A stretch of DNA of 19,336 nt from Gammaproteobacteria bacterium (GCA_027297825.1 JAPUHH010000064.1:1-19336); one strand, 5' to 3'. Positions 1 through 7,618 are shown, counted from the first letter of the stretch. The notes: a model not told the origin generated them from the sequence alone. Made by a program: numbers and translations.

Positions 1-113
1 TTTGTATGTCTGGTGTACACCTAGTGTATCAATAAAGAGATTGCTAGGCACCGTCACAATTATGTGAGCATTAAACAACTCGAATAAAAGGTGGATAAAT
101 CTTTTGTGAGCCC

Positions 114-1442
114 TCAAAGAATATAGCGACTCAGATCCACGTCTTTTACTAGCTCACCAATATTAACATCGACGAAATCCGCATTAACGGTAATTTTTGC
201 ACCACTTTCATCCGGTGCTGAAAATGATATTTTCTCTAATAATCGTTCCATCACGGTATGTAATCTACGTGCGCCAATATTTTCCGTAGACTCATTTACA
301 TCATGTGCAATTTGCGCAACTTTACGAACCCCATCTTCAGTAAATTCCACCGTCACGCCTTCTGTGCCTAATAAGGCGGTATACTGCTCTGTTAATGAAG
401 CATCGGGCTCGGTTAGAATACGCACGAAATCATCGGTAGTGAGCGCTTTAAGCTCAACTCGTATCGGCAAACGACCTTGTAGCTCTGGAATTAGATCTGA
501 AGGCTTAGACGCATGGAACGCGCCTGAAGCAATAAATAAAATGTGGTCTGTCTTAACGATGCCGTATTTGGTGTTAACGGTGCAGCCCTCTACTAACGGC
601 AGCAAATCACGTTGCACACCTTCACGCGACACATCTGCACCACTGGTTTCACTATTTTTTACAACTTTATCAAGTTCATCTAAAAACACGATGCCATTTT
701 GTTCAGCATTTTCTAGCGCACTCGCTTTTAGCTCTTCTTCATTGACTAATTTATGTGCTTCTTCATCAATAATAGCTTTGATGGCATCTTCGATTCGCAT
801 TTTGCGTGTCTTCTTCTTACCGGTATTGATATTTTGAAACATACCTTGTAATTGACTCGCCATTTCTTCCATGCCAGGCGGTGTCATAATTTCTATGCCG
901 ACAGGTATGGCAGTTACCTCGATTTCTATCTCGGTGTCGTTTAAATCACCTTCGCGCAATTTTTTACGAAACTTTTGCCGTGTCTCACTGGCGAATTCAG
1001 ATTTTTCTTCAGCGAGTGGATCTACTCTTGGCGGCACTAAAATATCTAAAATGCGTTCTTCTGCCACTTCTTCAGCTCGATAACGCACTTTCTCCATGGC
1101 AATTTCACGCGCCATTTTTACTGCCGTATCTACAAGATCCCGAATGATCGAGTCAACTTCTTTACCCACATAACCAACTTCAGTAAATTTTGTTGCTTCA
1201 ACTTTAATGAACGGAGCATTTGCAAGACGCGCTAAACGACGTGCGATTTCAGTTTTACCCACACCCGTTGGCCCAATCATTAAAATATTCTTGGGAGTTA
1301 TCTCTATGCGCAATTCTTCGGGTAATTGCAGCCGACGCCAGCGGTTACGCAAGGCGATGGCGACTGCACGCTTAGCCTCATCCTGGCCAACAATATGCTT
1401 TTCAAGCTCTTGAACAATTTCTCGTGGTGTCATGTTTGACAT
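114..1442 (-). CDS. hslU: ATP-dependent protease ATPase subunit HslU
   Basis: AAA+ unfoldase of the HslUV (ClpYQ) protease. It unfolds cytoplasmic substrates with ATP and threads them into the HslV chamber. The protein has 442 residues, the normal family length. The N-terminus MSNMTPREIV is the family signature start. The Walker A motif GPTGVGKT lies at about 57-64, the pore loop GYVG at about 90-93, the charged inserted I-domain at about 110-240, Walker B IVFLDELD at about 251-258, and the sensor-2 stretch GARRLHT at about 390-396. The C-terminus ends DLSRYIL, the tail that inserts into HslV in this family. It follows hslV by 23 nt, so the two are almost certainly cotranscribed. A second in-frame ATG lies three codons in; I kept the first because it matches family N-termini. 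No clear Shine-Dalgarno is visible. Confidence 0.98.
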   Translation of the reverse strand: MSNMTPREIVQELEKHIVGQDEAKRAVAIALRNRWRRLQLPEELRIEITPKNILMIGPTGVGKTEIARRLARLANAPFIKVEATKFTEVGYVGKEVDSIIRDLVDTAVKMAREIAMEKVRYRAEEVAEERILDILVPPRVDPLAEEKSEFASETRQKFRKKLREGDLNDTEIEIEVTAIPVGIEIMTPPGMEEMASQLQGMFQNINTGKKKTRKMRIEDAIKAIIDEEAHKLVNEEELKASALENAEQNGIVFLDELDKVVKNSETSGADVSREGVQRDLLPLVEGCTVNTKYGIVKTDHILFIASGAFHASKPSDLIPELQGRLPIRVELKALTTDDFVRILTEPDASLTEQYTALLGTEGVTVEFTEDGVRKVAQIAHDVNESTENIGARRLHTVMERLLEKISFSAPDESGAKITVNADFVDVNIGELVKDVDLSRYIL

Positions 1443-1465
1443 GGGACTGTACTACTTTGTAATAG

Positions 1466-1999
1466 TTATAATTCTTCGATGGAAATATTCGCATTGGTAT
1501 AAATACAAATATTGGCGGCAATATTTAAAGACTTTTCGACAATCTCTTTTGCGCTCAATTCTGTATTTTCTAATAACGCCCTTGCAGCCGCTTGCGCAAA
1601 GGGACCGCCCGAACCAATCGCAACCAGAAAGTCTTCCGGCTCAATGACATCGCCATTTCCATAGATAATTAGTGAAGCAGATTCATCTGCTACAGCCAAC
1701 AATGCTTCAAGCCTACGTAGCATACGATCAGTACGCCAATCTTTGGCCAGCTCTACGGCTGCACGCGTAAGTTGACCGTTATGTTGTTCCAGTTTAGATT
1801 CGAAACGCTCAAACAAGGTAAACGCATCGGCGGTACCGCCCGCAAATCCTGCAATCACTTTATCATTATAAAGACGTCGAATTTTACGCGCATTGCCTTT
1901 CATAATGGTGTTACCCAGTGAGACTTGGCCGTCTCCACCAAGTGCTACTTTGCTATTACGCCGCACCGAAATGATGGTAGTGCCTTTGAATTGTTCCAT
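1466..1999 (-). CDS. hslV: ATP-dependent protease peptidase subunit HslV
   Basis: Proteolytic, proteasome beta-like subunit of HslUV. It forms a double hexameric ring capped by HslU. The protein has 177 residues. The N-terminus MEQFKGTTIISVRR carries six residues before the TT pair, so Thr7 should become the N-terminal nucleophile after removal of a short propeptide; the E. coli protein only loses Met. Other family signatures are GGDGQVSLG at about 22-30, the KGNARKIRRL block, and GFAGGTADAFTLFERFE. The GSGGPFAQAAARAL stretch occurs near position 130. It is the first gene of the hslVU pair, separated from upstream xerC by 120 nt. That gap contains a heat-shock-type promoter, which supports transcription independent of xerC. 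Confidence 0.97.
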   Translation of the reverse strand: MEQFKGTTIISVRRNSKVALGGDGQVSLGNTIMKGNARKIRRLYNDKVIAGFAGGTADAFTLFERFESKLEQHNGQLTRAAVELAKDWRTDRMLRRLEALLAVADESASLIIYGNGDVIEPEDFLVAIGSGGPFAQAAARALLENTELSAKEIVEKSLNIAANICIYTNANISIEEL

Positions 2000-2044
2000 G
2001 AATATAAATTTTGAATAGGTTTAAAGATTACGTGCAGACATTGT

Positions 2045-2074
2045 ACATGAAGCCGCGATGGATCTTTTTCAAGG
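2045..2074 (-). promoter_or_regulatory. Putative sigma-32 (heat-shock) promoter of hslVU
   Basis: On the minus strand the -35 reads CCTTGAA (2074 to 2068), an exact match to the core of the sigma-32 -35 element. It is followed after 15 nt by CTTCATGT (2052 to 2045), which matches five of the seven fixed positions of CCCCATnT. The expected transcript start near 2037 would give a leader of about 38 nt to the hslV ATG at 1999. hslVU is a classical RpoH regulon member in E. coli, so the placement is biologically sensible. The assignment rests on consensus matching by eye. Confidence 0.65.
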
Positions 2075-2119
2075 CCAAGGTAAAAAACAAAAGATTAATT
2101 ACTAGAACAAAAGTGCGGT

Positions 2120-3067
2120 TTACTCGTCTTGAGATGTAGGTTTTTCTGTTTGATTGTGTTTTTTGGCGCGCGGGTGGGCACGATCATAGACTTGCGCAAG
2201 GTGTTGAAAATCTAAATGTGTATAGATTTGCGTAGTACTAATATCAGCATGACCCAACATTTCTTGTACGGCACGAAGGTCACCACTCGATTCTAATAAG
2301 TGGCTTGCAAATGAGTGCCGCAACATATGCGGATGTACATGCTTATCTAGGCCCTGCTCTCTACCCAATTGCGCCATACGTTGCTGTACCGCGCGTGGTG
2401 ATAGTCGCTTACCACGATTATTTACAAATACCGCTAACTCATTTTCAGCTGCAATATTAGGGCGTGCCTCTAACCAACGCCTCAACGCCTTGCAAGCTGC
2501 AGTACCTACAGGCAGATATCGAGACTTATTGCCTTTACCAATCACATGCACTTGGCCTTGGGATACATCCATCGCATCGAGATTTAGACTAACTAATTCT
2601 GCCAGCCGCAGACCGGATGAATACATTAGCTCCATCATGGCGTAGTCGCGTAACTTGAGTGGGTTTTGTGGGCCTTGCGTTAATAAGCGGTTAATTTCGT
2701 CTACATCTAACAAGTCAGGTAAATTTTTCTCAATGCTGGGCGCACTTACATCTGCCACGGGATTATTTTCCACCAATTGCTCACGCTGCAAAAATTTATA
2801 AAACCCTCGAACGGCGCTGAGTGAGCGATGCAAACTGCGGGCAGAAACTCCTCGACGACGGCGCGACCCCGCAAAGTTGCGCACGTGCAAACTATCTACT
2901 TCGCAGCAGTCTGTAACATTAATGGCGCTAATAAAATCTATGAATTGATGCAGATCGCGCTGGTAGCTATCTACGGTAGAGGGTGAGTATCTGCGTTCAT
3001 CTTGCAAGTAACGCAAATAACGCTTCAAAATTTCTTGAGTGGTTGCTGGACTGGTTACTATCACCAT
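2120..3067 (-). CDS. xerC: Site-specific tyrosine recombinase XerC
   Basis: Works with XerD at dif to resolve chromosome dimers at cell division. Starting at the ATG at 3067 it has 315 residues; an in-frame GTG at 3073 would add two. The N-terminal SAM-like core-binding domain (about 8-105) includes RYLQDERRYSPSTVDSYQRD. The C-terminal catalytic domain carries the full tyrosine recombinase set: Arg154 in SGLRLAEL, Lys178 in IGKGNKSR, His247 and Arg250 in HPHMLRHSFASHLL, His273 in MLGHADIST, and the nucleophile Tyr282 in TTQIYTH. The LGHADISTTQIYTHLDFQHL stretch is typical of XerC. The short basic tail after residue 295 is unremarkable. It lies downstream of dapF and the DUF484 gene, the conserved dapF-yigA-xerC order. 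XerD, an integron integrase or a phage integrase are unlikely given that context. Confidence 0.95.
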   Translation of the reverse strand: MVIVTSPATTQEILKRYLRYLQDERRYSPSTVDSYQRDLHQFIDFISAINVTDCCEVDSLHVRNFAGSRRRRGVSARSLHRSLSAVRGFYKFLQREQLVENNPVADVSAPSIEKNLPDLLDVDEINRLLTQGPQNPLKLRDYAMMELMYSSGLRLAELVSLNLDAMDVSQGQVHVIGKGNKSRYLPVGTAACKALRRWLEARPNIAAENELAVFVNNRGKRLSPRAVQQRMAQLGREQGLDKHVHPHMLRHSFASHLLESSGDLRAVQEMLGHADISTTQIYTHLDFQHLAQVYDRAHPRAKKHNQTEKPTSQDE

Positions 3068-3177
3068 AAACACACTTTATAATATTTAGATAATAGCAAA
3101 GGTAACACCATTCCCTTATAGATGGAAATGTAACCGCATTTATATGACTAAACAACTATAATGCAAGGTGGTTACAT

Positions 3178-3301
3178 ATTGTTGCAACTTTGCATCAATG
3201 CTTATAAACAATACTAGGTGGAAATTAATGGCTGTAATTTTGCGCCGAATGTTACTACTTAAATTTAACTAACGACGAATTGCTGCAATTTTGCACCAAT
3301 G
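3178..3301 (-). repeat. Degenerate ~50-51 bp repeat from the DUF484 gene tail
   Basis: Three related blocks occur at a spacing of 50-51 bp. One is the coding 3' end of the DUF484 gene (3279-3301, encoding IGAKLQQ). The second is at about 3228-3251 and the third at 3178-3200, both in the gap before xerC. Read on the minus strand, the second can still be read as GAKLQP after a 1-nt shift and the third as IDAKLQQY. By eye, blocks one and three match at 22 of 27 positions, and blocks one and two at 17 of 20 after one indel. The second and third also share flanking sequence around aggtgg. This suggests old tandem duplication of the gene end followed by decay. Confidence 0.55.
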
Positions 3302-4002
3302 ATTTCGCCTAAGTTACCGAGAAACAACGTCCCCATTCCACTTTGAAAACGATTTGCATCCGTACTGCCTAAAAACAATACTCCTAGTTGCTGTTGTTTC
3401 TTCAACGCCACAGCTGCTGAGGAGCGGATGGACTTTTTATCTCCTTCGACCTTAAAATTAAAAACATTTTCGACTTGGCGCTTCGTGAGAAACGCGACCC
3501 CGCGACGACGACTCGAAAATAGGTCTTGCACCATTTTAGACTTCAACACCGAGGCTTCTATAGGGTTGCAATCCTGTGCCTTTGTGCTTGGCAATGCTTC
3601 AAATAAGAGCAAATTAACTTTAGTGCCAGGAAAATCAGCATGTAATAGCTCTTGGATAACCGTTAATGTCTCATCAAACCCTTTAACTGAAATAATTGCC
3701 AACGACAATGCATGCAGGCGACGACTTACCTTCTCATTATCTTTCGCAACGGTGATGAGTTGATGCAACTTTCGATCTAATTCCTTATTTTTATTACGCA
3801 ACATCTCAACCTGGCGCTCTACCAAGGAAACAGCTTCGCCCGTTTCATGTGGAATGGTTAAGGTTTCAATCAGTTCAGAGTGATGTGTAAAGAAGTCACT
3901 GTGCGTGCGTAAGTAACACGCCACATCTTCACGAGCAAATTTTGGTGAAGCAACTGTAATCTCTTCGCTTGCTGTAATATCGGGCTTAGTTTGTGTAGTC
4001 AT
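3265..4002 (-). CDS. DUF484 family protein (YigA-like, GAF-like fold)
   Basis: A 245-residue DUF484 protein, of the kind encoded between dapF and xerC in many gammaproteobacteria (yigA in E. coli). An N-terminal segment, REDVACYLRTHSDFFTHHSE (about 24-43), matches the family hallmark: a short region predicting that the polypeptide enters a helical bundle before a coiled coil. The predicted coiled coil runs about 58-105 (VSLVERQVEMLRNKNKELDR...). The rest resembles a GAF-type sensory fold, with FLTKRQVENVF and the late LGVLFLGSTDANRF/GTLFLGNLGEIIGAKL segments. No catalytic residues are evident. The biochemical role is not established. The start ATG overlaps the dapF stop (ATGA, 4 nt), so translation is probably coupled to dapF. 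Confidence 0.88.
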   Translation of the reverse strand: MTTQTKPDITASEEITVASPKFAREDVACYLRTHSDFFTHHSELIETLTIPHETGEAVSLVERQVEMLRNKNKELDRKLHQLITVAKDNEKVSRRLHALSLAIISVKGFDETLTVIQELLHADFPGTKVNLLLFEALPSTKAQDCNPIEASVLKSKMVQDLFSSRRRGVAFLTKRQVENVFNFKVEGDKKSIRSSAAVALKKQQQLGVLFLGSTDANRFQSGMGTLFLGNLGEIIGAKLQQFVVS

Positions 4003-4829
4003 AAAGTTAGGCTCCCCTCAAAACTTAATTGCGCAGGACCAGTCATGAACACTGACTCGCGTGGATTTTTACACTCAATTTGCAAGCTGCCTCCAGGTAA
4101 CTCTACGGTTACTTCTGCATCAAGTAGGTTCTGAGCTTGTCCTACTGCAACTGCAGCACATGCTCCAGTGCCACATGCGCTGGTTTCGCCCGCGTCTCTT
4201 TCAAACACGCGCAACGCGATATGTTGTGCGTTCAGTACCTGCATAAAGCCAACATTAGCTTTATTCGGAAACATTGAGTGTGCTTCGATTTTGGGGCCTA
4301 AAGTGGTAACGGGTGCATTATTTATATCTTCTACTTGAATGACTGCGTGTGGATTGCCCATAGATACCGCGCCTATTTCAATCTGCTGCCCTTCGACATC
4401 AAGCGTATAACTTGGCGAAATGGTTGCACTTGTAAACGGGATTTCTTTTGGTTCAAATACAGGCGCGCCCATATCGACAGTAACAAGACCGTCATCGCGC
4501 AGATTGATACGATATACACCACTAATCGTTTTTATATTGATTGAGCTTTTGTTTGTTAATTCGTTGAGCTCTACAAACCTTCCGATGCAACGCGCACCAT
4601 TTCCACATTGCTCAACTTCGTCTCCATTGCCGTTGTAGATTTGATAATTAAAGTCGATATCAATCTCATTTGCAGATCTTACGACTAAAATTTGATCGCA
4701 CCCTACACCTAAATTTCGATCTGCAATCCAACGTAGTTGTTCACTAGAAAGTTGCACATCTTGATTTACAGCATCAAAGATGACGAAATCATTACCTAAT
4801 CCGTGCATTTTTGCAAATTGTAATTGCAT
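3999..4829 (-). CDS. dapF: Diaminopimelate epimerase
   Basis: Cofactor-independent racemase converting LL- to meso-diaminopimelate, which feeds lysine and peptidoglycan synthesis in the cytoplasm. The protein has 276 residues. Both active-site cysteines are present: Cys75 in EQCGNGARC and Cys219 in ETSACGTGACA. Other family blocks are KMHGLGNDFVIFDA at the N-terminus, NGNGDEVEQCGNGARCIG, and MGNPHAVI near 158-165. The start was chosen to give MQLQFAKMHGLGNDF; an internal ATG at residue 8 is possible but would clip conserved sequence. An 81-nt gap separates it from the CoA-binding gene upstream. It overlaps the DUF484 gene downstream by 4 nt. No convincing promoter or ribosome binding site was found in the gap. 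Confidence 0.97.
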   Translation of the reverse strand: MQLQFAKMHGLGNDFVIFDAVNQDVQLSSEQLRWIADRNLGVGCDQILVVRSANEIDIDFNYQIYNGNGDEVEQCGNGARCIGRFVELNELTNKSSINIKTISGVYRINLRDDGLVTVDMGAPVFEPKEIPFTSATISPSYTLDVEGQQIEIGAVSMGNPHAVIQVEDINNAPVTTLGPKIEAHSMFPNKANVGFMQVLNAQHIALRVFERDAGETSACGTGACAAVAVGQAQNLLDAEVTVELPGGSLQIECKNPRESVFMTGPAQLSFEGSLTL

Positions 4830-4910
4830 GACAACTATAAGTTTGTGGGATGTTTCAAAATTGTAAATTAAACCATTAGGTTAAGTATATTCTTTAGAGT
4901 ACTGCAAACG

Positions 4911-5345
4911 CTACTTCATTAATCGCACATACTCTTTGTAAATACACTTATCCATTATCGTTAAAATATTTGCATTGCAGGCTTTGACTGCACTTTCTTC
5001 ATCTACAACACCCTCTTGCAGCCAAATTGTCTTCACTTTTCTGTCTATACATTGATCAATAATTTCGGCTACATTCTTTCGAGATCGAAATATATTTACC
5101 ACATCAATTTGCAAAGCAATCATTTGCAAAGACTTATACGCCTTTTTGCCTAAAATTTCCGTAACTGCAGGACGCACTGGAATAATATCAAATCCAAACT
5201 TTTGCATATGTTTAGCAACACGATGACTAAGTCTATATGGTTTAGGTGACAAACCAACTACTGCAATACTGTTCATATTCTCAAACAAAATGGTCATTTC
5301 TTCATCACTGGGCAACTTATACACAGAAATCGGCTTCGGGCTCAT
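4911..5345 (-). CDS. CoA-binding domain protein (YccU-like)
   Basis: A small 144-residue protein with a Rossmann-type CoA-binding domain, the fold found at the front of succinyl-CoA synthetase alpha. The diagnostic opening is NSIAVVGLSPKPYRLSHRVA (about 25-44). Then come FDIIPVRPAVTEILGKKAYKSL, the IDVVNIFRSRKNVAEII segment and IWLQEGVVDEES. The C-terminus has MDKCIYKEY, the family's late conserved Cys stretch. The family resembles E. coli YccU. CoA binding is inferred from the fold; no reaction is known. The start ATG overlaps the methyltransferase stop by 4 nt (ATGA), so it is translationally coupled to that gene and to lysA. Its position between lysA and dapF is unusual. Confidence 0.88.
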   Translation of the reverse strand: MSPKPISVYKLPSDEEMTILFENMNSIAVVGLSPKPYRLSHRVAKHMQKFGFDIIPVRPAVTEILGKKAYKSLQMIALQIDVVNIFRSRKNVAEIIDQCIDRKVKTIWLQEGVVDEESAVKACNANILTIMDKCIYKEYVRLMK

Positions 5346-6007
5346 GGTAAGTAACCGTGAATTAGCATGTGACGATCACTAATTTGTTCGATCTGCAATC
5401 CAGGTAAGTTTGCTGCGCTCAATTGCGCATGCACTTCATCGAGCGTGAAAGCAGCTAACAAGGAATTAAAAAAGTCGCGACGCAATATTTCAGGTTCACT
5501 ATCTGCATACTGTTCAACCAGCAAAGTTGCAGCTTGTTGCGAGGTAGGCCGAATTAAATCACATATTAAGATCGCGGTTTTGGCCGTTGCATATTGTTTT
5601 AGGGTCTGCCATAAGTATTGCGGCTCATGCAAATGATGCAGCAAGCTATTTGACACAATGGCATCATAATTTTTGTTTGGTAACTCACAACCAGGTAAAC
5701 ATTGATGATGAAGTATGATTCGATCTTGCAAAGATTCGCGCTCTATAAATGTCTGCGCTTGCACCAACATATTTGCAGAACCATCCACGGCATCTATCTT
5801 ACAATTGGGGTACATACGTGCGAACCGGATCGCAATATCCGCTGTGCCGCAGCCTAAATCCAATACCGTATGCAGTCCTTCAGTATGTGGGAATAAACGC
5901 GGAAATTGCGCCATGATCGCACTGTGTGCCGCTGCAAAATCTGCATTGGCATAAGCCGTGACCTGTTCAAGGTCATTCATTAACTCAGGCTCAAGTAAAC
6001 GTTGCAT
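5342..6007 (-). CDS. Class I SAM-dependent methyltransferase
   Basis: A 221-residue methyltransferase of unknown substrate. SAM-binding motif I is VLDLGCGTADIAIRFA (about 48-63), followed by the acidic residue ending strand 2 in IDAVDGSANML (Asp75). A post-motif NYDAIVSNSLLHHLHEP covers about 113-129, then ILICDLIRP. The C-terminal part DSEPEILRRDFFNSLLAAFT recurs in similar small bacterial methyltransferases that I recognise only by general resemblance. I chose the ATG at 6007, whose A is the last base of the lysA TGA (TGATG); a TTG three bases upstream is an alternative. The stop overlaps the CoA-binding gene. Context suggests co-expression with lysine synthesis, but gives no substrate. Ubiquinone/menaquinone-type methylation is not supported by any motif. 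Confidence 0.88.
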   Translation of the reverse strand: MQRLLEPELMNDLEQVTAYANADFAAAHSAIMAQFPRLFPHTEGLHTVLDLGCGTADIAIRFARMYPNCKIDAVDGSANMLVQAQTFIERESLQDRIILHHQCLPGCELPNKNYDAIVSNSLLHHLHEPQYLWQTLKQYATAKTAILICDLIRPTSQQAATLLVEQYADSEPEILRRDFFNSLLAAFTLDEVHAQLSAANLPGLQIEQISDRHMLIHGYLP

Positions 6008-7254
6008 CAATCAGGAATGATTTCGTTGGCAAATAATTGACCCAATGTTTCTCGTTTGCGCACCAACCAAGCCTGATCTCCTTCAACTAACACTTCTGCG
6101 GCTCGAGCGCGCGAATTATAGTTGCTGGCCATCACAAATCCATAAGCTCCAGCGGCATGAATCGCCAGTAAGCTGCCTTCTTGAATGGCTAGTGGGCGAT
6201 CTTTACCTAAAAAATCTCCCGCTTCACATACCGGCCCCACCACATCGTAAGTCGCAGTAGCACCATAACTTTTCTGCACTGCACTTATTTCATGCCAAGC
6301 AGAATATAACGACGGGCGCAGAAGATCATTCATGGCCGCATCCACCAAAGCAAAGTTCTTTGCGCTGGTATTTTTAATGTGCTCAACACGCGTCAGTAAT
6401 AGGCCTGCCTCACCTACGATTGCGCGCCCCGGCTCAATCAATAATTCTAGTTTTCTATCCCGCATGAAGGGCGCCAATACCTGTGCATAATCAGCATGAC
6501 TTGGAACCTGGTCATCTTGTGTATAGCGAATACCCAATCCACCACCGACATCCACATGTTGTAGCACAATACCGATTGCATTTAATTGATCAATTAAGCC
6601 GAATATTCGCTCAAAGCAGGTTTGAAATGGCGCCAACTCCAATAGCTGCGAGCCAATATGGCAATCCACCCCAACTGCATTTAGGTGACTGCATTGTTCA
6701 ATTCGCTGATAAATATCTAATGCCAACTCAATATCAACACCAAATTTATTTTCTTTTAAGCCTGTAGAAATATAGGGATGCGTAGTGGGATTCACATCTG
6801 GATTTACACGCAAAGAAACATTAGCCTGTATATCCATTTCTCGCGTGATGGCATCTAAACGCTGCAACTCTGCAGTCGATTCAATATTGAAACAATGAAT
6901 GCCAATGACAAGTGCACGACGAATCTCATCAGAACGCTTGGCGACACCAGAGAATACGACTTTACTAACATCACCTCCTGCACGCACGACTCGTTCAAGC
7001 TCGCCAATGGAAACGACATCAAAGCCCGCACCTAGCTTGGCCAGTAAACTTAATACGGCAAGATTTGAATTGGCTTTCACGGCATAACATATACATGTCG
7101 GCCATTCCTGCAATGCGCTCGCAAAGGCTCGATAGTTATGTTCAATTGCACCTTTAGAATACACATAGCAAGGTGTGCCATATGCATTCGCAAGTTCTTG
7201 CAGATTTACATCCTCTGCAAATAGCAAGCTGTCACGATACTGAAACGGATTCAT
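6007..7254 (-). CDS. lysA: Diaminopimelate decarboxylase
   Basis: PLP-dependent enzyme making L-lysine from meso-diaminopimelate, the product of DapF encoded in the same cluster. The protein has 415 residues. PLP is bound through Lys60 in CYAVKANSN. Further fold-type III decarboxylase marks are HIGSQ (199-203), the glycine loop VDVGGGLGI (235-242), LIEPGRAIV (272-280), the catalytic Cys343 in VGPVCEAGD, and Tyr371 in GAYGFVMASNYNSR. It follows lptM by 98 nt. A perfect TATAAT lies six bases upstream of the ATG on the minus strand; it has no matching -35, so a leaderless transcript is only a possibility. The downstream methyltransferase starts inside the lysA stop. Confidence 0.97.
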   Translation of the reverse strand: MNPFQYRDSLLFAEDVNLQELANAYGTPCYVYSKGAIEHNYRAFASALQEWPTCICYAVKANSNLAVLSLLAKLGAGFDVVSIGELERVVRAGGDVSKVVFSGVAKRSDEIRRALVIGIHCFNIESTAELQRLDAITREMDIQANVSLRVNPDVNPTTHPYISTGLKENKFGVDIELALDIYQRIEQCSHLNAVGVDCHIGSQLLELAPFQTCFERIFGLIDQLNAIGIVLQHVDVGGGLGIRYTQDDQVPSHADYAQVLAPFMRDRKLELLIEPGRAIVGEAGLLLTRVEHIKNTSAKNFALVDAAMNDLLRPSLYSAWHEISAVQKSYGATATYDVVGPVCEAGDFLGKDRPLAIQEGSLLAIHAAGAYGFVMASNYNSRARAAEVLVEGDQAWLVRKRETLGQLFANEIIPD

Positions 7255-7352
7255 AATAAAATTATACTGGGTGAAAATTGTGTTGCGTATTCAAGCAAAG
7301 CCACAGTGAGATTAGCTGCGGTTTTTTCAGCGTGCTCGATGTTTAAGTTCAA

Positions 7353-7487
7353 TTAATTGGATTGATCTTTAGACTTTTGTTGAGGCTCATCTTCCGGCAA
7401 ATATAAGTCGCCCGTCTGGCCACAGCCTGCGACTGTGGTGACAATGATCATAACCAAAACAAGAAAATATAGTTTAAGTTGTGACAT
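7353..7487 (-). CDS. lptM: LptM (YifL/LppL-like) small lipoprotein
   Basis: A 44-residue lipoprotein. The peptide has an N-terminal hydrophobic signal (LYFLVLVMIIVTTVAGC) with the lipobox VAGC, so Cys22 would be lipidated. It is followed directly by GQTGDLYLPEDEPQQ. This GxxGxLYLP stretch right after the lipidated Cys is the hallmark of the LptM family, reported to help the LptD/LptE lipopolysaccharide translocon mature in the outer membrane. The place is right too: lptM homologues sit just upstream of lysA or dapF in many gammaproteobacteria (lppL in Pseudomonas, yifL in E. coli). The polar tail is short. The ribosome binding site (aaagag, about 7 nt upstream of ATG) is weak. Confidence 0.9.
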   Translation of the reverse strand: MSQLKLYFLVLVMIIVTTVAGCGQTGDLYLPEDEPQQKSKDQSN

Positions 7488-7512
7488 CGTTGTACTCTTT
7501 CTGTATAGCGCT

Positions 7513-7518
7513 ATTATA
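7513..7518 (-). promoter_or_regulatory. Possible -10 element upstream of lptM-lysA
   Basis: A perfect TATAAT on the minus strand sits 26 bp upstream of the lptM start codon. No good -35 hexamer is found 16-18 bp further upstream (the 17-bp position reads AAAGGT). It would be the leading promoter candidate for the lptM-lysA-dapF cluster. Low confidence because AT-rich intergenic DNA throws up such hexamers by chance. Confidence 0.3.
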
Positions 7519-7534
7519 TAGGGGCCTTTTTAGA

Positions 7535-7557
7535 AACCTTTGAACAATTCAGAGGTT
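7535..7557. repeat. 10-bp inverted repeat (one G.T-type mismatch)
   Basis: Arms aacctttgaa (7535-7544) and ttcagaggtt (7548-7557) are complementary at nine of ten positions around a 3-nt centre. It lies in the lptM/esterase divergent gap just upstream of the putative lptM -10, so it overlaps where an operator could be. No function can be assigned. Confidence 0.45.
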
Positions 7558-7574
7558 CCAGCGGTACAAGAATG

Positions 7575-7618
7575 TATCGTCATTTTATAATTACTTATGT
7601 AACTATAAAATGACGATA
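7575..7618. repeat. Long near-perfect inverted repeat in divergent promoter region
   Basis: A perfect 15-bp inverted repeat has arms at 7575-7589 (tatcgtcattttata) and 7604-7618. After one mismatch (A7590/C7603) the pairing continues with ttac/gtaa and closes on a 4-nt loop ttat, so 19 of 20 positions pair over 44 nt. There is no T-run on either side, so it is not a standard terminator. Both neighbouring genes point away from it. Candidates are an operator, a small repeat element, or a structured RNA. The 247-nt gap (7488-7734) holds nothing else I can name. Confidence 0.7.

Noticed and set aside
12..21. Palindrome ggtgtacacc and nearby weak hairpins downstream of hslU as a terminator
   Set aside because: Short stems without a T-run in the transcribed direction; a 10-bp palindrome alone is not enough to support a site.
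364..1413. Several plus-strand open frames opposite hslU
   Set aside because: They are antisense to a full-length, motif-complete hslU and have no recognisable domains; typical shadow frames.
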